From Halomonas sp. YLGW01 (GTDB lineage Bacteria > Pseudomonadota > Gammaproteobacteria > Pseudomonadales > Halomonadaceae): a DNA stretch of 64,000 nucleotides. A model generated the notes under the pieces. The model had not been told where the DNA came from and made no database searches. It saw nothing but the letters and a program-made list of their open reading frames with translations. The position numbers and the translations under genes are program-made. Positions 26,983 through 36,082 of the stretch are shown piece by piece (position 1 is the stretch's first letter; each line of letters starts with the position of its first letter). The stretch spans positions 1,302,001-1,366,000 of the forward strand of contig NZ_CP062005.1 in the NCBI RefSeq assembly GCF_014840935.1. Reading direction: 5' to 3'.

Positions 26983-28359
26983 ATGCACGTACATATTCTT
27001 GGAATCTGCGGCACCTTCATGGGCAGCCTGGCGCTGCTGGCTCGCGAGCTGGGCCATCGGGTCAGCGGGTCGGATGCCAATGTCTATCCGCCGATGAGCA
27101 CCCAGCTCGAGGCCGCGGGGATCACCCTGCAGGACGGCTACGAGGGAGGCAATCTCGCGCCGCGCCCGGATCTGGTGATCATCGGCAACGCCCTGTCCCG
27201 GGGTAACCCGGAGGTCGAGGAAGTGCTCAAGGCACGCCTGCCCTATGTATCCGGTCCCCAGTGGCTCGCCGAGCATGTGTTGCCCGGGCGACGGGTGATC
27301 GCCGTGGCCGGCACTCACGGCAAGACCACCACGGCGAGCCTCACCGCCTGGCTGCTCGAGGCTGCGGGCCTCGCGCCCGGCTTCCTGATCGGCGGGGTGC
27401 CGCGCAACTTCGGCGTCTCGGCGCGCTTGGGGGCGCCTGATGCGCCCTTCGTGGTCGAGGCCGACGAGTACGACACCGCCTTCTTCGACAAGCGTTCCAA
27501 GTTCGTGCACTACCGTCCCGAGATCGCGGTGCTCAACAATCTCGAGTTCGACCACGCCGATATCTTCCCCGACCTCGCCGCCATCGAGCGTCAGTTCCAC
27601 CACCTGGTGCGCACCGTGCCGGGCGACGGCGCGCTGCTGGTAGCCGACGGTGAGCCGGCCCTCGAGCGCGTGCTGGAGCAGGGAGCCTGGACGCCGATCA
27701 GTCGTTTCGGTGCCGCCGATGACAGCGACTGGCGACTCATCCTCGAGGCCCCCGATGCCAGCCGTTTCAGGGTGCAGCATGTCGATGAGAGGGGCGGCGA
27801 GGAAGCGACCGTGCACTGGGCGCTGAGCGGCGAGTACAACGCCCGCAACGCACTGGCCGCGCTGGCGGCCGCCCATGCTCTCGGCGTCGGTCTCGAGACG
27901 GGCGCGGCGGCGCTGTCGCGCTTCGAGAGCCCGAGGCGGCGCCAGGAGCTGCGCGGCGAGGTCGCCGGCATTCGAGTCATCGACGACTTCGCCCATCACC
28001 CCACCGCCATCTCAGCGACGCTTGACGGCCTGAAGGCTGGCGGCGACGGACGCCTGCTGGCGGTGATCGAACCGCGCTCCAACACCATGCGGCTGGGCAC
28101 CCTGCGCGCGCGGCTGGCCGAGAGCGTGGCCGCGGCCGATGCGGTCTGGTGGTATCAGCCCGCGGGGCTCGACTGGTCGCTGGATGAGGTGGTCGCGACG
28201 AGTGCCTCACCGTCGCAGGTGATTGACGATATCGATGCGCTGGTGGCCGCGGTGGTCGCCGAGGCTTGCCCCGGCGATCGCATCGTGGCGATGTCCAATG
28301 GCGGCTTCGGCGGCATCCACGAGCGGCTGCTTGCCGCCCTGGAGGTGGCCCATGGCTGA
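26983..28359 (+). CDS. mpl: UDP-N-acetylmuramate:L-Ala-gamma-D-Glu-meso-DAP ligase
   Basis: Peptidoglycan recycling enzyme that joins recovered murein tripeptide to UDP-MurNAc. 458 residues. Mur-ligase features: N-terminal nucleotide fold [22 protein letters not shown], the P-loop [45 protein letters not shown] and the C-terminal [19 protein letters not shown] and [11 protein letters not shown] mark Mpl rather than MurC. ATG 26983 has AGGAGG about 7 nt upstream. ubiX overlaps its end. Confidence 0.95.
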   Translation: MHVHILGICGTFMGSLALLARELGHRVSGSDANVYPPMSTQLEAAGITLQDGYEGGNLAPRPDLVIIGNALSRGNPEVEEVLKARLPYVSGPQWLAEHVLPGRRVIAVAGTHGKTTTASLTAWLLEAAGLAPGFLIGGVPRNFGVSARLGAPDAPFVVEADEYDTAFFDKRSKFVHYRPEIAVLNNLEFDHADIFPDLAAIERQFHHLVRTVPGDGALLVADGEPALERVLEQGAWTPISRFGAADDSDWRLILEAPDASRFRVQHVDERGGEEATVHWALSGEYNARNALAALAAAHALGVGLETGAAALSRFESPRRRQELRGEVAGIRVIDDFAHHPTAISATLDGLKAGGDGRLLAVIEPRSNTMRLGTLRARLAESVAAADAVWWYQPAGLDWSLDEVVATSASPSQVIDDIDALVAAVVAEACPGDRIVAMSNGGFGGIHERLLAALEVAHG

Positions 28360-29017
28360 GCCGCAGATGACAAAGACTGACGACTTCGCCTTCCCGGTCA
28401 CGGTAGCGCTGACCGGTGCCTCCGGAGCCCAGTACGGCCTGCGCCTGATCGAGGCCCTGGTGGCGGCCAATCATGAAGTCTGGGTGATGATCTCCAAGGC
28501 CGCGCACCTGGTGATCGCCACCGAGACCGACATCAAGCTTCCGGCCCAGCCCGAACGCCTGGCCGAGGCGCTGGTTGCGCGCAGCGGGGCGGCGGCGGGG
28601 CAGATACGCTGCTTCGCCCGGGAAGACTGGATGGCGCCGGTGGCCTCGGGCTCCGGGGCGCCCAGCGCAATGGTGGTCTGTCCGTGCTCCACCGGCTCGC
28701 TGTCGGCGATCGCCTGTGGTGCCAGCAACAACTTGATCGAGCGGGCCGCGGACGTGGCCCTCAAGGAACGTCGCACCCTGGTGCTGGTGCCCAGGGAAAC
28801 GCCGTTCTCGGCGATCCATCTCGAGCACATGCTGAGCCTGACCAGGATGGGGGCGGTGATTCTGCCGGCGGCGCCGGGCTTCTATCATCAGCCCGGTAGC
28901 ATCGATGATCTGATCGACTTCATCGTCGCAAGGATTCTCAATCAGCTGGGCATCGAGCACCGGCTGATGCCCCGCTGGGGCGAGCCGACGGGACGCGACG
29001 ACGGGGAGGCGCCATGA
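28352..29017 (+). CDS. ubiX: flavin prenyltransferase UbiX
   Basis: Makes prenylated FMN, the cofactor of the UbiD decarboxylase of ubiquinone synthesis. 221 residues. N-terminal flavodoxin-like [45 protein letters not shown] and the [24 protein letters not shown] segment are all typical UbiX. ATG 28352 overlaps the mpl stop by 8 bp and has GGAGG 6 nt upstream; an open frame reaching back to 28223 lies inside mpl. ubiD is not in the window. Confidence 0.94.
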   Translation: MAEPQMTKTDDFAFPVTVALTGASGAQYGLRLIEALVAANHEVWVMISKAAHLVIATETDIKLPAQPERLAEALVARSGAAAGQIRCFAREDWMAPVASGSGAPSAMVVCPCSTGSLSAIACGASNNLIERAADVALKERRTLVLVPRETPFSAIHLEHMLSLTRMGAVILPAAPGFYHQPGSIDDLIDFIVARILNQLGIEHRLMPRWGEPTGRDDGEAP

Positions 29018-29637
29018 TCATGCCGGTGGCGCTGTCGGTCTTCGTGCCGACCTTCTTCCTGGTCTCGCTGACGCCGGGCATGTGCATGACCCTGGCGATG
29101 GTGCTGGGCATGACACAGGGGGTGCGGCGAGCGCTGTGGATGATGGTCGGTGAGCTCACCGGTGTGGCCCTGGTGGCGGTGGCCGCCGGGGCCGGGGTGG
29201 CGACCCTGATGCTGGCTCAACCCGCGCTGTTCACCGCCTTCAAGTGGCTCGGCGGTGCCTATCTGGCGTATCTCGGCGTGATGATGTGGCGCGAGCGAGG
29301 ACGCATGGCGATCCCCGAGCTCACAGGCGAGCAGGCAACCGTCGGGCGTCGGGCGCTGATGGTTCAGGGCTTCGTGACTGCAGTCGCCAATCCCAAGGGC
29401 TGGGCCTTCTTCGTGGCGCTGTTGCCGCCGTTTCTCGATGCCAGCCGGCCCTTGGTCGCGCAACTGGCGGTGCTGGTAGCGATGATCCTGGCCATCGAGT
29501 TCGTCTGCCTGCTGCTGTATGCCGCGGGTGGGCGCGGCGCCGGGCGCCTGCTCGGCAGTGCCGGCCGCGTGCGGTTGCTCAATCGTCTCGCCGGAACCCT
29601 GATGATGGGCGTCGGTGCCTGGCTGGCGCTGGGGTAG
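29014..29637 (+). CDS. LysE/RhtB family amino-acid exporter
   Basis: Inner-membrane efflux protein of the LysE/RhtB superfamily; substrate unknown, typically amino acids such as threonine, homoserine or leucine. 207 residues with about six hydrophobic segments. The N-terminal [24 protein letters not shown] matches the family's conserved PGP/PGM loop, and [24 protein letters not shown] is the second signature. Overlaps ubiX by 4 bp (ATGA), forming an mpl-ubiX-lysE unit. The partner genes give no hint of the substrate. Confidence 0.88.
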   Translation: MIMPVALSVFVPTFFLVSLTPGMCMTLAMVLGMTQGVRRALWMMVGELTGVALVAVAAGAGVATLMLAQPALFTAFKWLGGAYLAYLGVMMWRERGRMAIPELTGEQATVGRRALMVQGFVTAVANPKGWAFFVALLPPFLDASRPLVAQLAVLVAMILAIEFVCLLLYAAGGRGAGRLLGSAGRVRLLNRLAGTLMMGVGAWLALG

Positions 29638-29831
29638 GAGGCCTCTGAGACATGCCTGCACTCTACCGGGTCGCCTTCTCCATCCGCTTGTGGCGAGCCC
29701 GGTCAACCTGCGCATTCTCCCTGCGTGAATACCGCCTCTCCTCGGCTTGCTGTCTTGACGGATCTTCGCTCACCGATGTTTTTGATCGCCCCTGATTGTG
29801 CCGAGTAGGGGACGTGGTCTCCGGGCGTCGC

Positions 29832-31235
29832 CTAGAGCGGAGGCAGCCACAGGAGCCTGAGCGCCAGCAACGCCAATGATGCCAGGGCCAGGCGTCGCCA
29901 GGGGGCCTCGTTCAGGGAGCGGTGAGGGAAGCGGTGGTAGCTGATATTGATCAGCGCGCAGCCGGTCAGCCCCAGCAGTACTCCGCCGACAAGGTCACTG
30001 GCCCAGTGCACATCCAGCACCAGGCGCGATAGCGCCATCGGCAGACAGGCCAGGATCGCCAGCCAGTAGGTCAGGTGGCGCCGATGCGAGGAGACCTCCA
30101 GGGAGAAGAAGGCGGCCGCGAGGCCGAACAGCAGCACCGTCGTCGAGGTATGGGCGCTGGGGTAGGCCGCGGAGTCGACCAGATAGGCCGGCGCCTCGGG
30201 ACGCACCCGACCGATCAGATGCTTGAGTAGGGTATTGGCCATGGCCATGCCGCCGAGACCGACGGCGAGGTGCAGGAAGGTCGCCGTGTGGTGTCTTGCC
30301 AGCAGCCAGGCTCCCCAGGGCAGGCAGAGCGCCAGGAGGCCGGCGGCATCGCCGACCTCGGCCAGGCCCGCGGCCAATCGGGTCAGAATGGGGTGCTGGA
30401 GGGCATGGGCCAGGGCGCGCACCTGCTCGTCCATGATCAGCGGCCCGTCTTTCTCCAGCACGGCCAGGGTCCACAGGCAGAAGGCGGTAGAGGCCAGCAC
30501 CAGCAGGCTCAGCGAGGCCAGGGGAATCTCGCCGTGGGAGGTGGAGCGCAGCCGGTGCCAGAGACGTCGCCGCCATGGTCGTGCTCGTGCCAGTACCGCC
30601 AGACGACGATACAGCCAGCTTTCCCGGGCGAGCTGGTGGCGCAGCCAGGAGAAGGCCAGGGCCAGCACGATGATGGCGACCGCGAGCAGGATCAGCCATT
30701 TATCACTGCCCGCGGGCAGGGTCAGCAGCTGTTTCCAGGTGCGGCCCAGCAGGTAGCCGGGCAGCACATAGGCGGGCGCCCAGACCAGCGCCGAGCCGAT
30801 GTTGGCCCAGGCGAAGGTGAAGGGGCGCATGTGCAGCATGCCGGCGATCAGGGGCACGATCGGCCGTACCGGGCCGGCGAAGCGGCCGAACACCACCGAT
30901 AGGGTGCCATGGCGGCGGAAGAAGCGTGCTCCGTGGGCGAGCCACTCCGGGTGGCGCGAGAAGGGCCAGAGCCCGGGGACGCGGGCGCGCTGGGTGTAGC
31001 CCAGCGCGAAGCTCAGGGTGTCTCCTGCCACGGCACCCAGGAAGGCCGCCATCAGCACCAGAGGGATCGCCAGCTGCTGATGGCCTGCGAGCGACGCCGC
31101 CGCCGTGATCAGCACCACGCCGGGCACGATCAGCCCAATGACGGCCAGGCTCTCCACGAGCGAGATGGCGGCAATGATCAGCAGCAGTAACGTCGGTGAG
31201 GGCGTGAGCTGGTAGAGCCAATCGACTAGAGTCAT
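29832..31235 (-). CDS. DedA - PAP2 phosphatase fusion membrane protein
   Basis: 467 residues, two membrane domains in one chain. Residues 1-190 are DedA/SNARE-associated type (LTPSPTLLLLIIAAISLVESLAVIGLIVPG, the FGRFAGPVRPIVPLIAGM signature and WA.AYVLPGYLLG). Residues about 240-430 are a PAP2-type acid phosphatase with KHLIGRVRP, YPSAHT and SRLVLDVHWASD, so all three catalytic motifs are present (Ala replaces Gly in PSGH). DedA proteins flip phospholipid or undecaprenyl phosphate and PAP2 enzymes remove lipid phosphates. A joint role in recycling a lipid carrier at the inner membrane is plausible but inferred. Its start overlaps the next upstream gene by 4 bp. Confidence 0.9.
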   Translation of the reverse strand: MTLVDWLYQLTPSPTLLLLIIAAISLVESLAVIGLIVPGVVLITAAASLAGHQQLAIPLVLMAAFLGAVAGDTLSFALGYTQRARVPGLWPFSRHPEWLAHGARFFRRHGTLSVVFGRFAGPVRPIVPLIAGMLHMRPFTFAWANIGSALVWAPAYVLPGYLLGRTWKQLLTLPAGSDKWLILLAVAIIVLALAFSWLRHQLARESWLYRRLAVLARARPWRRRLWHRLRSTSHGEIPLASLSLLVLASTAFCLWTLAVLEKDGPLIMDEQVRALAHALQHPILTRLAAGLAEVGDAAGLLALCLPWGAWLLARHHTATFLHLAVGLGGMAMANTLLKHLIGRVRPEAPAYLVDSAAYPSAHTSTTVLLFGLAAAFFSLEVSSHRRHLTYWLAILACLPMALSRLVLDVHWASDLVGGVLLGLTGCALINISYHRFPHRSLNEAPWRRLALASLALLALRLLWLPPL

Positions 31236-32176
31236 GGGGTGCTATCCATCAGTGCCTGTTCCTTGATCCGCATGCGCTGCCGGAAGGCGGCCAGGCTTTC
31301 CCCGTGATGCAGGGTGCAGGCGATCACCTGGGCGCTCAGGTGTCCCGTCTCGTCGACCGAGGTGCCATCCAGGTAGGTCAGCAGGCGATTGCGGGTCATC
31401 AGGGCATCATGTTCGTTGGTACCAGGCAGCAGCATCCACAGCAGGGAATCTCCGGCACGGCCCAGGGTGTCGTCCAGTCGGCAGCAGTGGCGCGCCGCCT
31501 GGCAGAAGCGCTGCAGGAGTTCCCGCCTGAGTCCGGCACCGAACTGCTCGTTCGCCATCTCGAGCTGAGGCAGGTGAATCACCAGCACGCTGAGCCGGCG
31601 ATCCAGCAGATGGGCGCGCTGATATTCCTGATGCAGACATTCGGCGATGGTGTCGCGGGACAGGGCGTCGCATTCAGGGTCATGAGGGGACGTGAGTCGG
31701 TCCAGCGTCAGCTGACGGGCGATCTCCCAGCGCGCCAAGGCGCCGGTCAGGGTGATCGCCAGGTAGGCGAGGACGGGCCCCAGCGGCGGCCAGCCGCCCT
31801 TGAGCAGCCACAGCCAGGCCGGCGCCAGCGCCAGGTTGAGCACCAGGGCGCGGCCCGGGGGCAGCAGCAGTGTCGACAGTACCGGGGGCGCGCCCAGCCA
31901 CAGCAGGGCATGTCGGTCACTGTGGAGCAGTATGTCGGCGATCAGCAGGTAGCTTGCGAGCAGGGTGATGAGGGCGGCGGCCCGCCATGAGGCATAGGGC
32001 GCCAGGCTCATCAGGGTGGCGACCAGCAGCGCCACCCCCAGTGCGGCCGGCAGGAGAATACGGTCGAACGCCCCCATCTGGTAGTGCCAGAGAGCCGTGC
32101 CGACGGCCAGCAGGGTGATCCAGGCGTAAAAGAGCGTGTAGAGGCCCGTCTGAGGCAGGCGGTCGTGTTCGTCCAT
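31232..32176 (-). CDS. membrane protein with degenerate GGDEF domain
   Basis: About 314 residues. Five or six hydrophobic segments fill residues 10-150, then a cytoplasmic domain of GGDEF size follows. The expected GG(D/E)EF loop reads GRAGDSLLWMLLPG, so the glutamate and phenylalanine are lost and diguanylate cyclase activity is unlikely. LSVLVIHLPQLEMANEQFGAG matches the usual strand-helix before the loop. ATG 32176 has GAGG 9 nt upstream; an earlier ATG at 32191 lies inside the neighbour. It overlaps the DedA-PAP2 gene by 4 bp and follows the next gene after 4 bp, so all three are one operon. Confidence 0.75.
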   Translation of the reverse strand: MDEHDRLPQTGLYTLFYAWITLLAVGTALWHYQMGAFDRILLPAALGVALLVATLMSLAPYASWRAAALITLLASYLLIADILLHSDRHALLWLGAPPVLSTLLLPPGRALVLNLALAPAWLWLLKGGWPPLGPVLAYLAITLTGALARWEIARQLTLDRLTSPHDPECDALSRDTIAECLHQEYQRAHLLDRRLSVLVIHLPQLEMANEQFGAGLRRELLQRFCQAARHCCRLDDTLGRAGDSLLWMLLPGTNEHDALMTRNRLLTYLDGTSVDETGHLSAQVIACTLHHGESLAAFRQRMRIKEQALMDSTP

Positions 32177-32180
32177 GCGT

Positions 32181-33041
32181 CTAGGCCTCATCGATGATGA
32201 CCAGGGATTGGCGCTGGTCCCGCAGGGCCTGGTATTCGCTGGCCAGGGTCAAGGGTCGCGCCAGGGTGACGATGCGTCCACGCAGGGGGGTAGGCAGCCC
32301 CTCGAGCAGGGTCTGACGCCGCTGGCGTGCCTGCTCGAGATCGCGGCTGATCATCAGGGTGGCCAGGGTATGCGTGTCGAGCCTGTAGCAGGCCTCGAAG
32401 TCGTTCAGGTGCTGGCCGAGAGGGTGCATCAAAGACCAGAAATGCCGTCGTGGGGTGCGCAGGAGGACCAGCTCGGCATGAGAGCCCTCGCGTCCGCTGC
32501 GCAGGACCTCACGAGGCAGGTCTTCTCCCAGCTGGTGGGCGGACCAGAGGCGAGCGCCGGGCACCAGCCGTCTGCGATGCCCGATTCTCTGCCTGGCGGC
32601 CTTCACTCCCCGCGCCTGGGCGATACCCAGGGCCATCAGGCCAAGCAGCAGCAGGCCCGACATCAGGATCTGTCCCGGGGCGAGGTCGGGGTGCATCAGC
32701 CACAGGCTCACGGCGGCCAGCAGCCCATGCAGGGGCACCAACCAGCGCGGCTGAGGCAGCATCATCAGCAAGGCGAAGGACCAGAGCCAGGCGGACTGGT
32801 GCCCGGCATCGGTGGCGATCAGGCCGAACAGCAGAAGGCTGGGCAGCAGCTGCCAGGGGATGCCGGTTGGCCAGCGCACGCTGCGTGCCAGGGTCAGTGC
32901 CGAGCCCGCCAGCCACAGAGCGGCCAGCCCGAAGAGCAGCCCACCCGATATCCCGGGGGCCGACAGGGCGAGTGAAGCGAACAGCAGTGCGCCTCCCAGC
33001 ATCGCCACTTGCAGTGAGCCGACTTTGTACTTGCTTTCCAT
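32181..33041 (-). CDS. membrane protein with GGDEF-like tail, function unknown
   Basis: 286 residues. Several membrane segments occupy about residues 10-145 ([61 protein letters not shown]), followed by a cytoplasmic domain of about 140 residues. That domain loosely tracks a GGDEF fold ([28 protein letters not shown] at the place of the signature) but has no active-site residues. First gene of the three-gene operon that ends with the DedA-PAP2 fusion, divergent from proA. The domain call is weak. Confidence 0.65.
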   Translation of the reverse strand: MESKYKVGSLQVAMLGGALLFASLALSAPGISGGLLFGLAALWLAGSALTLARSVRWPTGIPWQLLPSLLLFGLIATDAGHQSAWLWSFALLMMLPQPRWLVPLHGLLAAVSLWLMHPDLAPGQILMSGLLLLGLMALGIAQARGVKAARQRIGHRRRLVPGARLWSAHQLGEDLPREVLRSGREGSHAELVLLRTPRRHFWSLMHPLGQHLNDFEACYRLDTHTLATLMISRDLEQARQRRQTLLEGLPTPLRGRIVTLARPLTLASEYQALRDQRQSLVIIDEA

Positions 33042-33121
33042 GGGCCTTATATTGTTTCCCCTGCGCAATCCCGCATGATGATACCGGCCCTAGAGCCGCC
33101 TATGAGGAGTCCTTGTACCGC

Positions 33122-34432
33122 ATGTCACGACACCACTCAGAGGCCGGCGCCGACGACAGCCACATGGCGCCGATCGTCGATGTCGACGCCTATATGACAC
33201 AGCTGGGCCAGCAGGCCCATGACGCTGCCGCCATGATGCGGCGTTGCACCACGGCCCGCAAGAATGCAGCGCTGCTGGCGATGGCCCGGCACCTGGACGA
33301 GGCGCGTGACGAGGTGCTCACGGCCAATCGCCAGGACCTGGCTCGCGGTCGGGACGCGGGCCTGGATGATGCCCTGCTGGATCGCCTGGCCCTGGACGAT
33401 GCCCGCGTCGACGCCATGATCAGCGGGCTTGAGCAGGTCGCCGGCCTGCCCGACCCGGTCGGCGAGATCGATGGGCTGCGCTCGCGCCCCAGCGGCATCC
33501 AGGTCGGTCAGATGCGCGTGCCATTGGGCGTCATCGGCATCATCTACGAGTCGCGCCCCAACGTCACCCTGGAGGCCGCCAGCCTGTGCCTCAAGTCCGG
33601 CAATGCCTGCATCCTGCGGGGCGGCTCCGAGGCCCGTGACAGCAACGCGGCCCTGGCGCGCTGCATCGCCGCGGGCCTCGCCGACGCCGAGCTGCCGGCG
33701 GCGGCCGTGCAGGTGGTGGCGACCACCGATCGTGCCGCGGTGGGGCGACTGATCGCCATGCCCGATTACGTCGACGTGATCATTCCCCGCGGTGGCAAGT
33801 CGCTGATCGAGCGCATCACTCGGGAGGCGCGGGTACCCGTCATCAAGCATCTGGACGGTATCTGTCATGTCTACGTCGACGCCACCGCCGACCTGGACAA
33901 GGCGCTGGCCATCGCGGTCAATGCCAAGACCCAGCGCTATGGTACCTGCAACACCATGGAAACCCTGCTGCTGGATGCGCCGATCGCCGAGGCGCTGCTG
34001 CCAAGGCTCGCTGCCGCCTATGCCGAGCACGGCGTCGAGCTGCGCGGCTGTCCGCGCACCCAGGCCCTGTTGCCGGGCGTGGTGCCGGCCGAGGAGGCCG
34101 ATTGGCATGCCGAGTACCTGGCGCCGGTCCTGGCCATTCGGGTGGTCGACGGCATCGAGGCGGCGATGGAGCACATCGACCGCTTCGGCTCACACCATAC
34201 CGACGCCATCGTCACCGAGCATTACGGGCTGGCGCGCCGTTTCCTGGCCGAGGTCGATTCCAGCTCTGTGATCGTCAATGCGTCGACCCGCTTCGCGGAT
34301 GGCGTCGAGTATGGCCTGGGCGCCGAGATCGGCATCTCCACCGACAAGCTGCATGCGCGCGGCCCGGTCGGCCTCGAGGGGCTGACGACGCGCAAGTACG
34401 TGGTGATGGGCGATGGCCATGTGCGTGGTTGA
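33122..34432 (+). CDS. proA: gamma-glutamyl phosphate reductase
   Basis: NADPH-dependent reduction of gamma-glutamyl phosphate to the semialdehyde in proline synthesis, important for osmotolerant bacteria. 436 residues, slightly longer than usual because of an N-terminal lead ([15 protein letters not shown]). Family motifs: [37 protein letters not shown] (here cited in part), the catalytic Cys in [11 protein letters not shown], and [25 protein letters not shown] at the C-terminus. The frame is open far upstream (to 32450) but that part is antisense to the membrane protein gene. Overlaps nadD by 20 bp. Confidence 0.96.
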   Translation: MSRHHSEAGADDSHMAPIVDVDAYMTQLGQQAHDAAAMMRRCTTARKNAALLAMARHLDEARDEVLTANRQDLARGRDAGLDDALLDRLALDDARVDAMISGLEQVAGLPDPVGEIDGLRSRPSGIQVGQMRVPLGVIGIIYESRPNVTLEAASLCLKSGNACILRGGSEARDSNAALARCIAAGLADAELPAAAVQVVATTDRAAVGRLIAMPDYVDVIIPRGGKSLIERITREARVPVIKHLDGICHVYVDATADLDKALAIAVNAKTQRYGTCNTMETLLLDAPIAEALLPRLAAAYAEHGVELRGCPRTQALLPGVVPAEEADWHAEYLAPVLAIRVVDGIEAAMEHIDRFGSHHTDAIVTEHYGLARRFLAEVDSSSVIVNASTRFADGVEYGLGAEIGISTDKLHARGPVGLEGLTTRKYVVMGDGHVRG

Positions 34433-35108
34433 ACACGCGGACCCGGCGGTCGGGGCGACGCGTCGGCCCCGGGTGGCGATGCTTGGTGGCACCTTCGACC
34501 CGGTCCATCTGGGGCACCTGCGCAGCGCCGTCGAGCTGCGCATGGTGCTTGGGCTGGATCGCGTGCATATGATACCCGCCCATGTGCCGCCGCACCGGGC
34601 GGCACCCGGGGTCTCCAGCGCCGAGCGGCTGGCGATGCTGCGTGCCGGCATCGGCGACACCCCGGGGCTCCATGCCGACGATCGCGAACTCCGTCGTGAG
34701 GGGCCCTCCTATTCCGCCGACACCCTTAAAAGTCTGCGTGAGGAGTATGGCGCCGAGGCGCGGCTGGTGATGGTGGTGGGGCATGATGCCTTCCTGAAGC
34801 TCGCCGACTGGCATGCCCCCGAGGCGCTCTTCGATCACGCCCATGTGGTGGTGATCGCGAGGCCCGATCATGCGGCCCCCTTGCCGCCCGCGCTCGAGGA
34901 GCTGATCGCCGGACGCGAGGTCTCGACCCCCGAGGCACTGTTCGAAACCCCGAGAGGGCGTCTGCTGCAGCTGGCGCTGCCCAGCCGATTGGCGGTATCG
35001 GCCACCGCCATTCGCCGCTGGCTTCAGCAGGGGGAGTCCGTGCGCTACCTGCTGCCCGAGGCGGTGTTGTCCCACATCGTTCGCGGCGAGCTGTACCGGA
35101 GTGGATGA
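34413..35108 (+). CDS. nadD: nicotinate-nucleotide adenylyltransferase
   Basis: Forms nicotinate adenine dinucleotide from NaMN and ATP in NAD synthesis. 231 residues. The nucleotidyltransferase motif [13 protein letters not shown] at about residue 25 and the C-terminal [23 protein letters not shown] (ISxTxIR type) are both present, as is the [14 protein letters not shown] segment. Starts inside the last codons of proA, in the widespread proA-nadD-rsfS-rlmH-mrdA-rodA order. Confidence 0.96.
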   Translation: MAMCVVEHADPAVGATRRPRVAMLGGTFDPVHLGHLRSAVELRMVLGLDRVHMIPAHVPPHRAAPGVSSAERLAMLRAGIGDTPGLHADDRELRREGPSYSADTLKSLREEYGAEARLVMVVGHDAFLKLADWHAPEALFDHAHVVVIARPDHAAPLPPALEELIAGREVSTPEALFETPRGRLLQLALPSRLAVSATAIRRWLQQGESVRYLLPEAVLSHIVRGELYRSG

Positions 35109-35175
35109 AGCGATGTCGCCTGGGGCGCAAACGGGTAGAATAGGCGTTGAACCATGCATTCATGAATGAGGCGAT

Positions 35176-35541
35176 ATGCACATCGACGTTTTGAAACCCC
35201 TGGTCATCGATGCCCTGGAGTCACTCAAGGGCCAGGACATCACCATCCTCGACGTATCCGAACTGACCGACGTGACCGATCAGATGGTGATCGTCAGCGG
35301 TACCTCCAGCCGTCATGTGGCGGCCTTGGCCAATACGGTGGTCGAGACCGCCAAGGAGCAAGGTGTGATGCCGCTGGGCGTCGAGGGACACAGCGGCGCT
35401 GATTGGGTACTGGTCGACCTAGGGGACCTGGTGGTGCATGTGATGCTGCCCGAAGCCCGTGAGCTCTATGATCTCGAGCGGCTGTGGACCGAACTGCCCC
35501 GCGATGGTGCCGTCGAGCGCCAAGGCGGAGGCCTGGCGTGA
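35176..35541 (+). CDS. rsfS: ribosome silencing factor RsfS
   Basis: Binds L14 of the large ribosomal subunit and blocks subunit joining when nutrients are scarce. 121 residues. Recognisable segments are [32 protein letters not shown] and the conserved [28 protein letters not shown]. Overlaps rlmH by 4 bp. Confidence 0.96.
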   Translation: MHIDVLKPLVIDALESLKGQDITILDVSELTDVTDQMVIVSGTSSRHVAALANTVVETAKEQGVMPLGVEGHSGADWVLVDLGDLVVHVMLPEARELYDLERLWTELPRDGAVERQGGGLA

Positions 35542-36005
35542 AGCTGCGCGTGCTGGCGGTCGGCACGCGCATGCCGGACTGGGTAGAGAAGGGCGTCGAG
35601 GAGTATCGCAAGCGCCTGCCCCGGGACTTCGCCCTGGAGATTCACGAGATCGCTCCCGGGGCTCGGGGCAAGAACGCCGACACCGCACGCGCCATCGCCT
35701 TGGAGGGCGAGCGCATGCGCGACAAGCTACGGGGCGGCGAACACCTCGTGGCCCTCGAGGTGGGCGGCAAGCCCTGGAGCACCGAGCAGCTGGCGCGCGA
35801 GGCCGACCATTGGCGCCTGGAGGGGCGTGACGTGGCGCTGCTGATCGGTGGCCCCGAGGGGCTCGAGCCGCGTCTGTCGGCGAGTGCCCACCAGCGCTGG
35901 TCCCTGTCCCCGCTGACCTTGCCGCATCCGCTGGTGCGCATCCTGCTGGCCGAGCAGCTGTACCGCGCCTGGACGCTGCTGGTCGGCCATCCTTATCACC
36001 GTTGA
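35538..36005 (+). CDS. rlmH: 23S rRNA pseudouridine-1915 N3-methyltransferase
   Basis: SPOUT methyltransferase acting on pseudouridine 1915 in helix 69 of 23S rRNA. 155 residues, the standard size. The GTG at 35538 overlaps the rsfS stop (GTGA) and has GGAGG 7 nt upstream; the frame is open back to 35484. Family motifs: [18 protein letters not shown], the SAM-binding knot [11 protein letters not shown] and the C-terminal [20 protein letters not shown] with final YHR. Confidence 0.96.
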   Translation: MKLRVLAVGTRMPDWVEKGVEEYRKRLPRDFALEIHEIAPGARGKNADTARAIALEGERMRDKLRGGEHLVALEVGGKPWSTEQLAREADHWRLEGRDVALLIGGPEGLEPRLSASAHQRWSLSPLTLPHPLVRILLAEQLYRAWTLLVGHPYHR

Positions 36006-36082
36006 GTCGTCGAAGGCCAAGAGCCTGTCGCTCCCGTCGAGAGTGGGCGTTGTGATGTTGCCGGAATCCGCGAGTGCCTCCC

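Noticed and set aside
32450-33121. Long N-terminal extension of proA
   Set aside because: This part is antisense to the membrane-protein gene and Arg/Pro-rich; ProA homology begins only after about 33122.
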